The notes beneath the pieces are model-generated. The model made no database searches. It worked only from the letters and a program-made list of their open reading frames with translations, and was not told the origin of the DNA. Positions 1 to 7,625 of a stretch of 18,220 bases of DNA are shown piece after piece. A program made the translations under genes and the position numbers. The stretch spans positions 1 to 18,220 of the forward strand of contig JBIKVP010000039.1 of NCBI GenBank assembly GCA_044356745.1. The letters run 5' to 3'. The stretch is from JBIKVP01 sp044356745 (GTDB lineage Bacteria; Pseudomonadota; Alphaproteobacteria; Rhizobiales; Beijerinckiaceae). Numbering within the stretch: position 1 is the first letter of the stretch; every line of letters begins with the position of its first letter.

Positions 1-243
1 TCGTGAAGGCCATCCTTGGCTTCCTGAATACCACTTTTCCGCAAAAAGCACGATTATGGGTTGACCGCCTATCCGATAACTTCAAAATACTTCAGACACC
101 AACTCTTCAAATGTGAGGGGTATAGAATTTATATTTTCTCTCAGACTATACCCTTTTATGGTTCGTCGTCTAAGTTAAGGCGCATCAAAGAAACGTTGAG
201 GCACACACACATTGAAGCGACAAGTACAATTCAAGGATCAGGG
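1..243. other. Upstream region with no confident gene
   Basis: No gene is firmly supported here. On the plus strand one frame encodes about 20 residues and stops at 62-64, and could be the tail of a gene entering from the left. Another frame stays open to 111-113. The frame of the downstream permease is also open back to a TTG at 61, but that extension (HQLFKCEGY...) does not look like a permease N-terminus, so I treat it as non-coding. A hairpin that could be a terminator lies at 116-156 and is listed separately. Confidence 0.4.
116..158 (+). terminator. Possible Rho-independent terminator upstream of the permease
   Basis: AGGGGTATAG at 116-125 can pair with CTATACCCTT at 147-156. Eight of the pairs are perfect, followed by one G-T wobble and an A-T pair. 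The loop is about 21 bases and a TTTT run follows at 155-158. It sits downstream of the stop at 62-64, so it may end transcription of a gene entering from the left. The long loop and short T-run make this uncertain. Confidence 0.3.
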
Positions 244-1917
244 ATGAGGCGTCGAGAGTATCCCCATGGATTACTTGTTCTTAGCATCGGCGCCGCCTTT
301 GCGCTTGTGCCTGTGATATCGCTCATACATCTCACATTTCAAGGCACTGGGGAAACGCATCTCGCTTTGATGCGCCATTTAATGCTTTTTGTGCTTCCTC
401 ATGCAGCAACGCAAACGCTCATGCTTTTATGCGGGGTAGCAGTCTTTGCCGGGGCAATGGGTATCATAAGTGCATGGCTTGTCACGATGTTTCGGTTTAA
501 AGGACGAGGTATTTTGCTCTGGCTTTTGCCTTTGCCACTTGCCGTACCAACTTATATCACTGCTTATTCTTATGTTGAAATTTTTGAACCTTTAGGTGTT
601 GTTCAAAGCACGTTGCGCTCTCTTTTTGGTTGGTCAATCGCTTCAACTCCATGGTTTCCAGAAGTGCGTTCACTCCCGAGTGCGGTTATCATCATGAGTA
701 GCGTTGTCTATCCATATGTTTATTTGGCTGCGCGGGTGATGTTTGCAACGCAGTCCGCTTCATTGCTTGAAGCAGCGCGAACGATGGGTGCATCTCATCT
801 TCAAATGGTGCGACTGGTCGCTTTGCCTCTTGCGCGCCCTGCCCTTGCCGTTGGCTTGTCGCTCGCATTGCTTGAAGTGCTCAATGACGTGGGAGCAAGT
901 GAATACCTTGGTGTACGCACCCTTACGCTCACGATTATGAATACGTGGCTGAATACGGGGAACCTAGCAGGCGCCGCTTTAATTGCTCTCATTTTGCTCA
1001 TGCTTGTACTCGGCTTAATGAGTTTAGAGAGTCATGGTCGCCTCAAGCAGCGTTATGGTTCATCACTTAGAAAACCGCGCACGCCTTCAGCAATATCCGT
1101 CGAAGGTTTGAATGCACTATGGTTGGCAACCGCATGCTTTATTCCCCCTTTATTGGGCTTTATTCTCCCATTAAGTTTTCTTATTCATGAAAGCATTGAA
1201 AGAAGTCTTTTAACAGGACTTGATCATACATTTTGGCATTATTCACGCAACTCATTGATACTTGCGCTCATCACAACACTGATTTTAGTGCCAATCGGCT
1301 TTATCCTCGCGTTCGCGTTAAGACAAACCCGAACACAATTTGCATCTTTTCTGATGAAAATTGCACACATCGGTTATGCCATGCCTGGAACCGTTCTTGC
1401 GCTTGGCTTAATGCTACCTTTTGCTTTAGGTGAAAATGGCTTGCGATGGGTATTTTCAAACATGGGATATTCAATCACAATGCCACTGATTATGGGCACA
1501 ATGGCTGCACTTGTGATTGCATATGTGATCAGATTTCAATCACTGGCAACGGGCGGCATCAGCGCAGGCTTTGAGCGTATTTCACCGCATCTTGATATGG
1601 CTGCACGCACTCTTGGCAGCACCTCACATGACGTGATGCGGCAGATTCACGTGCCGCTGCTTTTGGGCGCGATGGCTAGCGCAGGTCTCATGGTGTTTGT
1701 TGATACGCTTAAAGAGCTGCCCGCCACACTTTTACTGCGCCCTCTGAATGGAGAGACGCTTGCAACGCAGCTTTATGCCTATGCTTCTCAGGGGCAATTT
1801 GAGCAAGGCGCACCCATGGCCTTAATGATTGTGTTAATTGGCCTCATCCCTGTTATTGTACTCACATATTTGACAGCACGTCATGTTAAAGGACGAGAAA
1901 CCCCTTCTATGCGCTAA
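244..1917 (+). CDS. Fe(3+)-type ABC transporter permease, fused two-domain (FbpB/SfuB/AfuB family)
   Basis: This is an inner-membrane permease of a binding-protein-dependent ABC importer, most like the ferric-iron FbpB/SfuB group, which carry two permease domains in one chain. The protein is 557 residues and very hydrophobic, with about 12 membrane segments. Both EAA-type cytoplasmic loops that contact the ATPase are visible: EAARTMGASHLQMVRLVALP near residue 175 and MAARTLGSTSHDVMRQIHVP near residue 452. I chose ATG 244 because AAGGA at 233-237 lies 6 bases upstream and the first membrane segment follows at once. A longer open frame back to TTG 61 has no matching site. No binding-protein or ATPase gene is visible downstream, so partners must be upstream or elsewhere. 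Iron as substrate is inferred from overall architecture; thiamine or another substrate is possible. Confidence 0.88.
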   Translation: MRRREYPHGLLVLSIGAAFALVPVISLIHLTFQGTGETHLALMRHLMLFVLPHAATQTLMLLCGVAVFAGAMGIISAWLVTMFRFKGRGILLWLLPLPLAVPTYITAYSYVEIFEPLGVVQSTLRSLFGWSIASTPWFPEVRSLPSAVIIMSSVVYPYVYLAARVMFATQSASLLEAARTMGASHLQMVRLVALPLARPALAVGLSLALLEVLNDVGASEYLGVRTLTLTIMNTWLNTGNLAGAALIALILLMLVLGLMSLESHGRLKQRYGSSLRKPRTPSAISVEGLNALWLATACFIPPLLGFILPLSFLIHESIERSLLTGLDHTFWHYSRNSLILALITTLILVPIGFILAFALRQTRTQFASFLMKIAHIGYAMPGTVLALGLMLPFALGENGLRWVFSNMGYSITMPLIMGTMAALVIAYVIRFQSLATGGISAGFERISPHLDMAARTLGSTSHDVMRQIHVPLLLGAMASAGLMVFVDTLKELPATLLLRPLNGETLATQLYAYASQGQFEQGAPMALMIVLIGLIPVIVLTYLTARHVKGRETPSMR

Positions 1918-2033
1918 AAGCATTAAAGGCGTGTACATCTTGCCTCACACACTTGCACAGACAATGATATGTCGTAAGATACGCTGATAAATTGTTTTAT
2001 ATATTGCCTGTTTTGTAAGGGTTAAGCGTACTC

Positions 2034-2669
2034 ATGACGAATGTTCCTGAACCAACCATTATTAAAAAATATGCCAACCGTCGCCTTTATCATACAGGAA
2101 CCAGTACGTATGTGACGCAGGATGATCTGGCGCAAATGGTGCGCAAAGGTGAAGAGTTTGTCGTTCAAGATGCAAAGACGGGTGAAGATATAACGCGCCC
2201 TGTTCTCGGCCAAATCATTATGGATGAGGAAAATAAAGACGGCCAAGGTCTTCTGCCAATTTCTTTTTTGCGCCAACTTATCCGCTTGTATGGCGATAGT
2301 ATGCAAAACCTAGTTCCCGGATATCTTAATTTTTCTCTTGAAGCATTAATGCGCGAACAACAATCTTTGCGCGAGAAAATGGCGCAAACCGTAGGGACTG
2401 TCAGTAAAGCGATGAGCCAGACACCATTTGGCGAAAATCCATTTGCAAATACCATTTTCAAAGCGCTTGATGAGCAAGCAAAAAACAACATGGCAATTTA
2501 TGGCAAAGCCTTTGAGATGTTTAATCCACTTAATGCACTTAATCCGCAGATGATGCGCACTTCTTCGGGACAGGCAACATCAAGTGGCGCAACTGAAGCG
2601 ACACTTGATGAATTGAAACGTCAGATTAATGAATTACAGGCAAAGCTAGATCAGAAAGACAAACCTTAA
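2034..2669 (+). CDS. phaR: Polyhydroxyalkanoate synthesis repressor PhaR
   Basis: PhaR is a DNA-binding regulator that represses phasin and PHA-synthesis genes and also binds PHA granules. The 211-residue protein opens with the characteristic PHB/PHA accumulation DNA-binding region: IIKKYANRRLYHTGTSTYVT at about residues 9-28, then DDLAQMV and FVVQDAKTGEDITRPVL. A second conserved block follows (LPISFLRQLIRLYGDSMQ... VPGYLNFSLEAL, about 74-104). The C-terminus (TLDELKRQINELQAKLDQK) looks like a coiled coil. TAAGGG at 2016-2021 is a distant candidate ribosome site. ubiG starts 35 bases downstream on the same strand, so the two may be co-transcribed. No phaC or phasin gene is in view, and phaR is often separate from them. 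Confidence 0.93.
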   Translation: MTNVPEPTIIKKYANRRLYHTGTSTYVTQDDLAQMVRKGEEFVVQDAKTGEDITRPVLGQIIMDEENKDGQGLLPISFLRQLIRLYGDSMQNLVPGYLNFSLEALMREQQSLREKMAQTVGTVSKAMSQTPFGENPFANTIFKALDEQAKNNMAIYGKAFEMFNPLNALNPQMMRTSSGQATSSGATEATLDELKRQINELQAKLDQKDKP

Positions 2670-2704
2670 ATTTAAGAATCATACTTTTTAAAAGGGGTCA
2701 CATT

Positions 2705-3460
2705 ATGTCTCAGGCGCCCTTCTTTTCTGAAACGTCGAGCCTCAATCCTGAAGAGGTTGAGCGTTTTAATGCGCTTGCGAACACGTGGTGGGACACAACC
2801 GGTTCAATGGGTATGCTGCACAAGCTTAACCCCGCACGCCTGTTGTTTATTCGTGATACAATTTGCGCACATTTTAATCGTAATCCGAAGATGCCGCGTC
2901 CTTACAGTGGATTAGACATCCTTGATGTGGGTTGCGGGGGCGGCATTGTGTGTGAGCCAATGGCACGTCTTGGCGCACTTGTTACAGGAATTGATCCCGC
3001 AGAGGACAATATTACTGTTGCCCAAAACCATGCGAATGCACAACAACTGTCTATCACTTACCTTCCTGTAACAGTTGAGACTCTTACGCAAGAGCAAGCA
3101 CAATTTGACGTGGTTCTCGCTCTTGAGGTGATTGAGCATGTCGCCAATCCTGAACATTTTGTACAAGCTTGTGCGCAGGTGCTTAAGCCAAACGGGATTA
3201 TGATTATTGCCACCCTCAACCGCACATCTGCTTCTTTTGCACTTGCGATTGTCGGTGCTGAATACATTCTGGGATGGCTTCCCAAAGGCACACATTCTTG
3301 GAGCGCATTTGTGACCCCCGATGAGTTGACCACATGGCTTAGCGGCGCTGCACTCTTACCCAAAAGTGAAACAGGAATGGTGTATCACCCTCTCGCTGAT
3401 CGTTGGAAACTGTCCAGCAATATGCAGGTCAACTACATGATGAGCGCGGTTAAAACATAA
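2705..3460 (+). CDS. ubiG: Ubiquinone biosynthesis O-methyltransferase UbiG
   Basis: UbiG is an S-adenosylmethionine-dependent enzyme that carries out both O-methylations of ubiquinone synthesis, including the final 3-demethylubiquinol step. The 251-residue length is typical. The N-terminus has the UbiG signature FNALANTWWDTTGSMGMLHKLNPARL (about residues 21-46). The SAM-binding motif I is LDVGCGGG (73-80), followed by an acidic position in GID. Post-I motifs ALEVIEHV and LKPNGIMIIATLNRT are present, as is the family stretch ILGWLPKGTHSW. AAAGGGG at 2690-2696 is a good ribosome site before ATG 2705. The stop codon abuts the stop of the opposite-strand lipoprotein gene at 3461 with no bases between, so there is no room for a dedicated terminator. 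The second ubiquinone gene in the window is the UbiH-type hydroxylase at 7622. Confidence 0.96.
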   Translation: MSQAPFFSETSSLNPEEVERFNALANTWWDTTGSMGMLHKLNPARLLFIRDTICAHFNRNPKMPRPYSGLDILDVGCGGGIVCEPMARLGALVTGIDPAEDNITVAQNHANAQQLSITYLPVTVETLTQEQAQFDVVLALEVIEHVANPEHFVQACAQVLKPNGIMIIATLNRTSASFALAIVGAEYILGWLPKGTHSWSAFVTPDELTTWLSGAALLPKSETGMVYHPLADRWKLSSNMQVNYMMSAVKT

Positions 3461-4168
3461 CTAGCGTGTCATGCTGAGTGCGGCACTCGATTTTGTCATA
3501 ACGCCATCATATCCAGCACCTGAGGGGCGTAAACGTGCCGTAATCGTGCCCCCTCGTTGATAAAGATAAATTTCACCATCGCGCTGATCCCATGCAGTGA
3601 CTTTAGCGAGGTCTTTGTTTGCGCACCCAGAAGCTGACGCTTTATATAAATCAAGCGCGGGTGAACTCGAAAGTTGCAACTTGCATTTTGCCCCTGTCGC
3701 ATCTTTGGCAGCCCATGATCCCAGTACACTTGTGTTAGAGCGTGGCGTTACACGCTCCGTGGCTGGTCGTAAGTCGGCAACATTGCGATTTGATGCTTCT
3801 GGCAAAGAGGGCGGTTGTGATGGTTCACTCGCAATGAGTGGTGTTTGTGAAGGATTAGCACTCAGCATTTGTGGCGCGCCAGCTGGCGCGTCAAGCGGTT
3901 GACTAACAATCCCGCCAGAGTTGGGGCTTGAAGGATTGTAACTACCGGTCACTGATGGTGCGAGAATGTCATCGCTCGGTGTGTTATACTGCGGCGCTTG
4001 TGAAACCTGTCGTGGCAAGGAATTTGATGCTGGTAAACGCGGATCATAAACACGGCGCGAATTGGAGCACGCGGTGAGCGCTGAAGCACACACAACTGCA
4101 AGCGCAAGACTCATTATTGAATAGCGCTTAAGAGGCTGTGGCATGCTTAAAGACATCTTAGAGATCAT
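3461..4168 (-). CDS. Outer-membrane lipoprotein, AprI/Inh family (Omp19-like)
   Basis: This is a predicted lipoprotein with a C-terminal AprI/Inh domain, a beta-barrel fold known from bacterial metalloprotease inhibitors and from Brucella Omp19. The N-terminus has a basic stretch (LKRY), a hydrophobic core and a lipobox, ALTAC, with Cys34 as the lipidation site. Residues about 40-140 are a Pro/Ser/Asn-rich linker. The domain (about 147-235) begins LGSWAAKDATGAKCKLQL and includes GCANKDLAKVTAWDQRDGEIYLY, and the protein ends LSMTR, comparable to the LSR ending of Omp19. A GGGG run 8 bases before ATG 4168 supports that start; ATG codons at residues 5, 9 and 19 are alternatives. It is divergent from the CitE-like gene. 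Protease inhibition is a family property, not something visible here. Confidence 0.82.
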   Translation of the reverse strand: MISKMSLSMPQPLKRYSIMSLALAVVCASALTACSNSRRVYDPRLPASNSLPRQVSQAPQYNTPSDDILAPSVTGSYNPSSPNSGGIVSQPLDAPAGAPQMLSANPSQTPLIASEPSQPPSLPEASNRNVADLRPATERVTPRSNTSVLGSWAAKDATGAKCKLQLSSSPALDLYKASASGCANKDLAKVTAWDQRDGEIYLYQRGGTITARLRPSGAGYDGVMTKSSAALSMTR

Positions 4169-4304
4169 TGATTACGCCCCCGACATGTTCACTGATTTTA
4201 TCACAATGAGAAAAGTGTGTGACATTAACTTGATTCGCAATAAATTGTGGTGTTGTCATGGCATTATTGCCGACAACTCCCATCTATCAACACGTGGATA
4301 AGCC

Positions 4305-5204
4305 ATGACATTGTCTGAAAACGCCCCTGCCCTTCGCGCACGTCGCAGTGTACTCTATATGCCAGGCTCGAATGCTAGAGCACTTGAAAAGGCACGCACA
4401 CTTGAAGCGGATGCAGTTATTCTTGATTTAGAGGATGCAGTTGCTCCTGATGTGAAAGACCTAGCGCGTGAACAAGTGTGCGAAGCTGTCAAAATAGGGG
4501 GCTTTGGAAGACGGGAAGTCATTATTCGCATTAATGCTCTTGAAAGCGCGTGGGGGGAAGCCGATCTTATATCGGTCATTAGAGCAACTCCTGACGCCAT
4601 TCTTATTCCCAAAGTTTCAAACGCACAAACACTTCACAATATTGGTGAAATACTGAACAAGCATCAAGCGGAAGCGTCAATTCGTATTTGGGCGATGATT
4701 GAAACACCCCTTGCTATGCTGAATATTCGCGAAATCGCCGCTTGCGCTCATCAGCCACAAACCCGCTTAAGCTGTTTTGTTATGGGTACGAACGATCTAA
4801 GCAAAGAAACAGGTGCAGGCTTTGGTCACCAGCGCATTGCTATGTTGCCATGGCTCATGCAAGCGCTTACGGCGGCGCGCGCCTATCATCTTGATATTAT
4901 TGACGGTGTTTTTAATAATCTTAATGATGATGTGGGTTATCTCAATGAATGTGAACAGGGAAAGCTCTGTGGCTTTAACGGCAAAACGCTTATTCATCCT
5001 AAACAGATTGAAGGCGCTAACCAAATCTTTGCCCCCTCCTCTGAAGAAATCAGCGCTGCACAAGCCATTGTTGACGCATTTGATCTGCTAGAAAATGCCG
5101 CGAAAGGCGCGATTTCGCTCAATGGTCGCATGGTCGAGCGTCTACATGCTGACATAGCGCACCGCACTCTCACCCTTGCTAAAGCCATTCATTCAGATAT
5201 GTAA
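4305..5204 (+). CDS. CoA-ester lyase, HpcH/HpaI aldolase / citrate lyase beta-subunit (CitE-like) family
   Basis: This is a 299-residue TIM-barrel enzyme of the family that cleaves or forms C-C bonds in acyl-CoA esters, such as malyl-CoA, methylmalyl-CoA and citramalyl-CoA. Visible family motifs are RRSVLYMPGSNARALEKA near the N-terminus (about 14-31), ILDLEDAVAPDVK with metal- and substrate-binding acids (about 39-51), AILIPKV, IWAMIETPLAMLNI, FVMGTNDLSKETG, and GFNGKTLIHPKQIEGAN near residues 224-240. No citrate lyase alpha or gamma subunit gene is nearby, so a stand-alone CoA-ester lyase is more likely than a true citrate lyase subunit. The exact substrate cannot be told from sequence. The ribosome site before ATG 4305 is weak (GTGGA about 10 bases upstream). 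The stop is 1 base from the stop of the convergent TadG-like gene. Confidence 0.88.
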   Translation: MTLSENAPALRARRSVLYMPGSNARALEKARTLEADAVILDLEDAVAPDVKDLAREQVCEAVKIGGFGRREVIIRINALESAWGEADLISVIRATPDAILIPKVSNAQTLHNIGEILNKHQAEASIRIWAMIETPLAMLNIREIAACAHQPQTRLSCFVMGTNDLSKETGAGFGHQRIAMLPWLMQALTAARAYHLDIIDGVFNNLNDDVGYLNECEQGKLCGFNGKTLIHPKQIEGANQIFAPSSEEISAAQAIVDAFDLLENAAKGAISLNGRMVERLHADIAHRTLTLAKAIHSDM

Positions 5205-5205
5205 T

Positions 5206-6042
5206 TTATTTTTCTAAACGAACCAACGTCATTCCGCCTATCGGCGGGGAACCCGTGCAACTGAAACTATAGACCATGTCGTTATAATCTTGGTCACCCC
5301 CAACAGGGGTATCTTCCCAGTAATGGGTTGTCGTTGGTGACGTGCAAGCAGATCCAGACACTTTAAAAACGTTTATTGGATTGTTATGTGTATAGTATTC
5401 AGATTTTTGACCACAGTTTTTTGTAGGACTGTATTGTTTAACTCCACAGCGAATATTCACCATTTTAAAGCCGTAAGCCTCACCGGATCCTAAACTCATT
5501 TCAACATTATAACTTTTCTTGGTGATGTTTGATGCAATCATCTTGCTTTCAATAATTTCTTTTGTTTGCGCATCCATGCGATAAAGATAAATCTCATTGC
5601 CATCCCACGCATCAGACGACACAAATTTTGCGCTAATACTAAAATTAGAGTTCCCACCCGCTCCACGAACAGCTGTGGCACTCGCAGAGATAGTTTTGTT
5701 TCCATTTGTGACAGGAAAATAGGTTTTAACGACTGCCGTCGCATCGACCTTGACGCGATCTGCATTCATAATTGTAACGGTAACCGTTGGTGTCAGTAAA
5801 TCGCCTTTTTGCGCGGCATTCGCATTAAAAAATTGAGTGGCTCTATTTGTATCAGGCGACGATGTTGTGTTGGAAATGGCGGCCAAGGCTGCCGTATCAA
5901 CCGTTGTTTGAAGTGCGGTTTTTGCTGTACTCATCCGCGAGTAATCACTGGCAGCACCCGCAATGCCGAGCATCGGAACAAGTGAGAAAGCAAAAATGGT
6001 TCCAGACACACCTTGCTCATTTTTAAAGAAATGACATCGCAT
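5206..6042 (-). CDS. TadE/TadG-like pilus-associated protein with C-terminal GGDxDYND domain
   Basis: The N-terminus resembles TadG-type proteins of alphaproteobacterial Flp/Tad systems: a short basic stretch, then one membrane segment (GVSGTIFAFSLVPMLGIAGA), then a stretch typical of the family (DYSRMSTAKTALQTTVDTAALAA). The middle is small-residue-rich and predicted periplasmic. The C-terminal half differs: it has EIYLYRMDAQTKEI, cysteine-containing NIRCGVKQYSPTKNCGQK, and finishes with HYWEDTPVGGDQDYNDMVYSF. That last motif recalls the DUF4114-type calcium-binding-like GGDxDYND signature; this is my inference. I chose ATG 6042; GTG at 6051 is in frame three codons earlier, and neither has a strong ribosome site. 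No other tad genes are in view. Function in pilus assembly is therefore a guess from the N-terminal half. Confidence 0.72.
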   Translation of the reverse strand: MRCHFFKNEQGVSGTIFAFSLVPMLGIAGAASDYSRMSTAKTALQTTVDTAALAAISNTTSSPDTNRATQFFNANAAQKGDLLTPTVTVTIMNADRVKVDATAVVKTYFPVTNGNKTISASATAVRGAGGNSNFSISAKFVSSDAWDGNEIYLYRMDAQTKEIIESKMIASNITKKSYNVEMSLGSGEAYGFKMVNIRCGVKQYSPTKNCGQKSEYYTHNNPINVFKVSGSACTSPTTTHYWEDTPVGGDQDYNDMVYSFSCTGSPPIGGMTLVRLEK

Positions 6043-6051
6043 TGGACTCAC

Positions 6052-6274
6052 TCACATCACTCTGTTAATGGCTGCTAAGCAAGCAACCTTCGCGTTTAGA
6101 TTGAGTCTTGAGTTTACAGCGAAACAATTACACGACTGCAAAAAGAGTTTTATCAAATTAAGCTGTTTTTTTATGCGTCATTTTATTAAAAATGCCGGAC
6201 TTAGGCCGTGGTAATATCTAAAAATATACCTTGAATGCCGTGTGTCCTACATATGACAATTAAATCGTTGAATT
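6052..6274. other. Non-coding stretch between TadG-like gene and SRP RNA
   Basis: This AT-rich stretch holds no convincing ORF. It must contain the promoter of the TadG-like gene and the 3' flank of the SRP RNA, both on the minus strand. I could not identify hexamers or a clear terminator hairpin with a T-run. Together with the SRP RNA and the 75 bases before rnd it makes up a gene-free region of about 390 bases. Confidence 0.4.
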
Positions 6275-6368
6275 GGGAGGCTGAACGAAGACCCGCCCGT
6301 TCTCGTTGTGGCTGCTTCCTTCCGGATCTGACCCGATTGGCGAGTGGTACGTCCTAAGCCAACCTCCC
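6275..6368 (-). ncRNA. ffs: Signal recognition particle RNA (4.5S, small bacterial type)
   Basis: Read on the minus strand, this contains the diagnostic SRP domain IV sequence GGTCAGATCCGGAAGGAAGC (about 6333 to 6314), which folds into the asymmetric-loop hairpin bound by Ffh. The predicted ends pair: GGGAGG at 6368-6363 with CCTCCC at 6280-6275, closing one long hairpin of about 94 bases, the usual size in alphaproteobacteria. The RNA with Ffh directs membrane-protein ribosomes to the inner membrane. It is transcribed away from rnd, with which it shares a 75-base spacer. Exact ends are set from the terminal pairing and may be off by a few bases. Confidence 0.95.
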
Positions 6369-6443
6369 ACTGTTATTTCGCGCAAAAGCAGGGTATATGC
6401 AAGAAGTTTTCGCGCAACATATCTTAATTAGCTTAGTGTCCTT

Positions 6444-7625
6444 ATGCCATTGATCCGCACCACATCTGATCTCGCTCATGTCTGTGACCTACTCAAAAGT
6501 GAGCGCTACATCACTGTTGATACTGAATTTATGCGTGAAAGCACGTATTTTCCTAAATTATGCCTCATACAAATTGCGAGAGCACAGGAGAATCAACAAA
6601 ATAGCGTGCCAGAGGGGTGGCTCATTGATCCGCTTGCAGAGGGGATGAACCTTGCACCGTTTTTTGAGCTTATGGCGCATCGTGACACTGTAAAAGTGGT
6701 TCATTCTGGCCGGCAAGATCTTGAAATTATGTGGCTTCTTGGACAAGTCATTCCACAGCCCCTTTTTGATACACAAATTGCTGCCATGGTGTGTGGTTAT
6801 GGCGACCAAGTGTCTTATGAACAACTCGCACGTGATTTTGCCAAAGCCAAAATTGATAAATCACACCGTTTCACCGATTGGTCACAACGCCCCTTGAGTG
6901 AACATCAGCTTCAATATGCGTTGGCCGATGTCACACATTTGTGCCGTGTTTATGAAGGCTTGCAAGAAAAGCTTGAGGCAAGCGGACGAGCACACTGGCT
7001 ACTGGAAGAAATGGCTATTCTTACGGATCCTTCAACATATGATCAAAAATCAGAAGATGCATGGCTCAAACTAGCTGGTCGTGTTAATAAGGCTAAAGAG
7101 CTGGTCGTACTGCGTGAGCTGGCTATCTGGCGTGATCAAGAGGCACGCGCGCGTGATGTGCCGCGAGGCCGTGTACTGAAAGATGACGCTCTCATTGATG
7201 TTGCAACCGCCGCACCTCGCTCTGTTGAAGCACTTGGCAAATTGCGCTCTATCCCCAATGGCTTTGAGCGCTCAAAAACGGGAGCGGATATTTTAGAGTG
7301 CGTTGAGCGTGCTTTAGCAATCAACCCTGCTGAATGGCCGATACCCACGCGCCACAAACCGAAAGCACAGGCGGGTGCAGTTGTTGATCTCATGAAAGTG
7401 TTGCTTAAAGCCATTTCTGAACAAGAAGGTGTTGCTGCGAAAATCATCGCAACCTCAGATATGCTTGAAGAACTTGCTCGCCATGATGATGCCGATATTG
7501 CGGCTCTTAAAGGATGGCGTCGCGAATTATTTGGCGAACCAGCCCTTGCGCTCAAACGTGGCGAACTTGCACTCACAACGATTAAAGGTCGCCTGACATT
7601 TTTTAACTGCATGGAATCAGTATGA
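6444..7625 (+). CDS. rnd: Ribonuclease D
   Basis: RNase D is a 3'-5' exoribonuclease of the DEDDy family acting on tRNA 3' ends and other structured RNA. At 393 residues it has the usual length. All catalytic positions can be seen: Asp26 and Glu28 in TVDTEF (Exo I), Asp92 in HSGRQDLEI (Exo II), and Tyr158/Asp162 in YALADVTHL (Exo III). The region after about residue 205 has the HRDC layout (VLRELAIWRDQEARARDVPRG...VLKDDALIDVA), and a second C-terminal HRDC-like part follows. The final codons overlap the next gene in an ATGA junction (ATG 7622, TGA 7623-7625), so translation of the hydroxylase is probably coupled. The start at ATG 6444 fits the family N-terminus directly. Confidence 0.95.
   Translation: MPLIRTTSDLAHVCDLLKSERYITVDTEFMRESTYFPKLCLIQIARAQENQQNSVPEGWLIDPLAEGMNLAPFFELMAHRDTVKVVHSGRQDLEIMWLLGQVIPQPLFDTQIAAMVCGYGDQVSYEQLARDFAKAKIDKSHRFTDWSQRPLSEHQLQYALADVTHLCRVYEGLQEKLEASGRAHWLLEEMAILTDPSTYDQKSEDAWLKLAGRVNKAKELVVLRELAIWRDQEARARDVPRGRVLKDDALIDVATAAPRSVEALGKLRSIPNGFERSKTGADILECVERALAINPAEWPIPTRHKPKAQAGAVVDLMKVLLKAISEQEGVAAKIIATSDMLEELARHDDADIAALKGWRRELFGEPALALKRGELALTTIKGRLTFFNCMESV

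Noticed and set aside
2..64. Plus-strand frame of 20 residues (REGHPWLPEY...) ending at a TGA, possibly a gene tail
   Set aside because: Too short to assign, and a second frame is open over the same bases; mentioned only in the region entry.
61..243. N-terminal extension of the permease from TTG 61
   Set aside because: No ribosome site and no resemblance to permease N-termini; ATG 244 has AAGGA at proper spacing.
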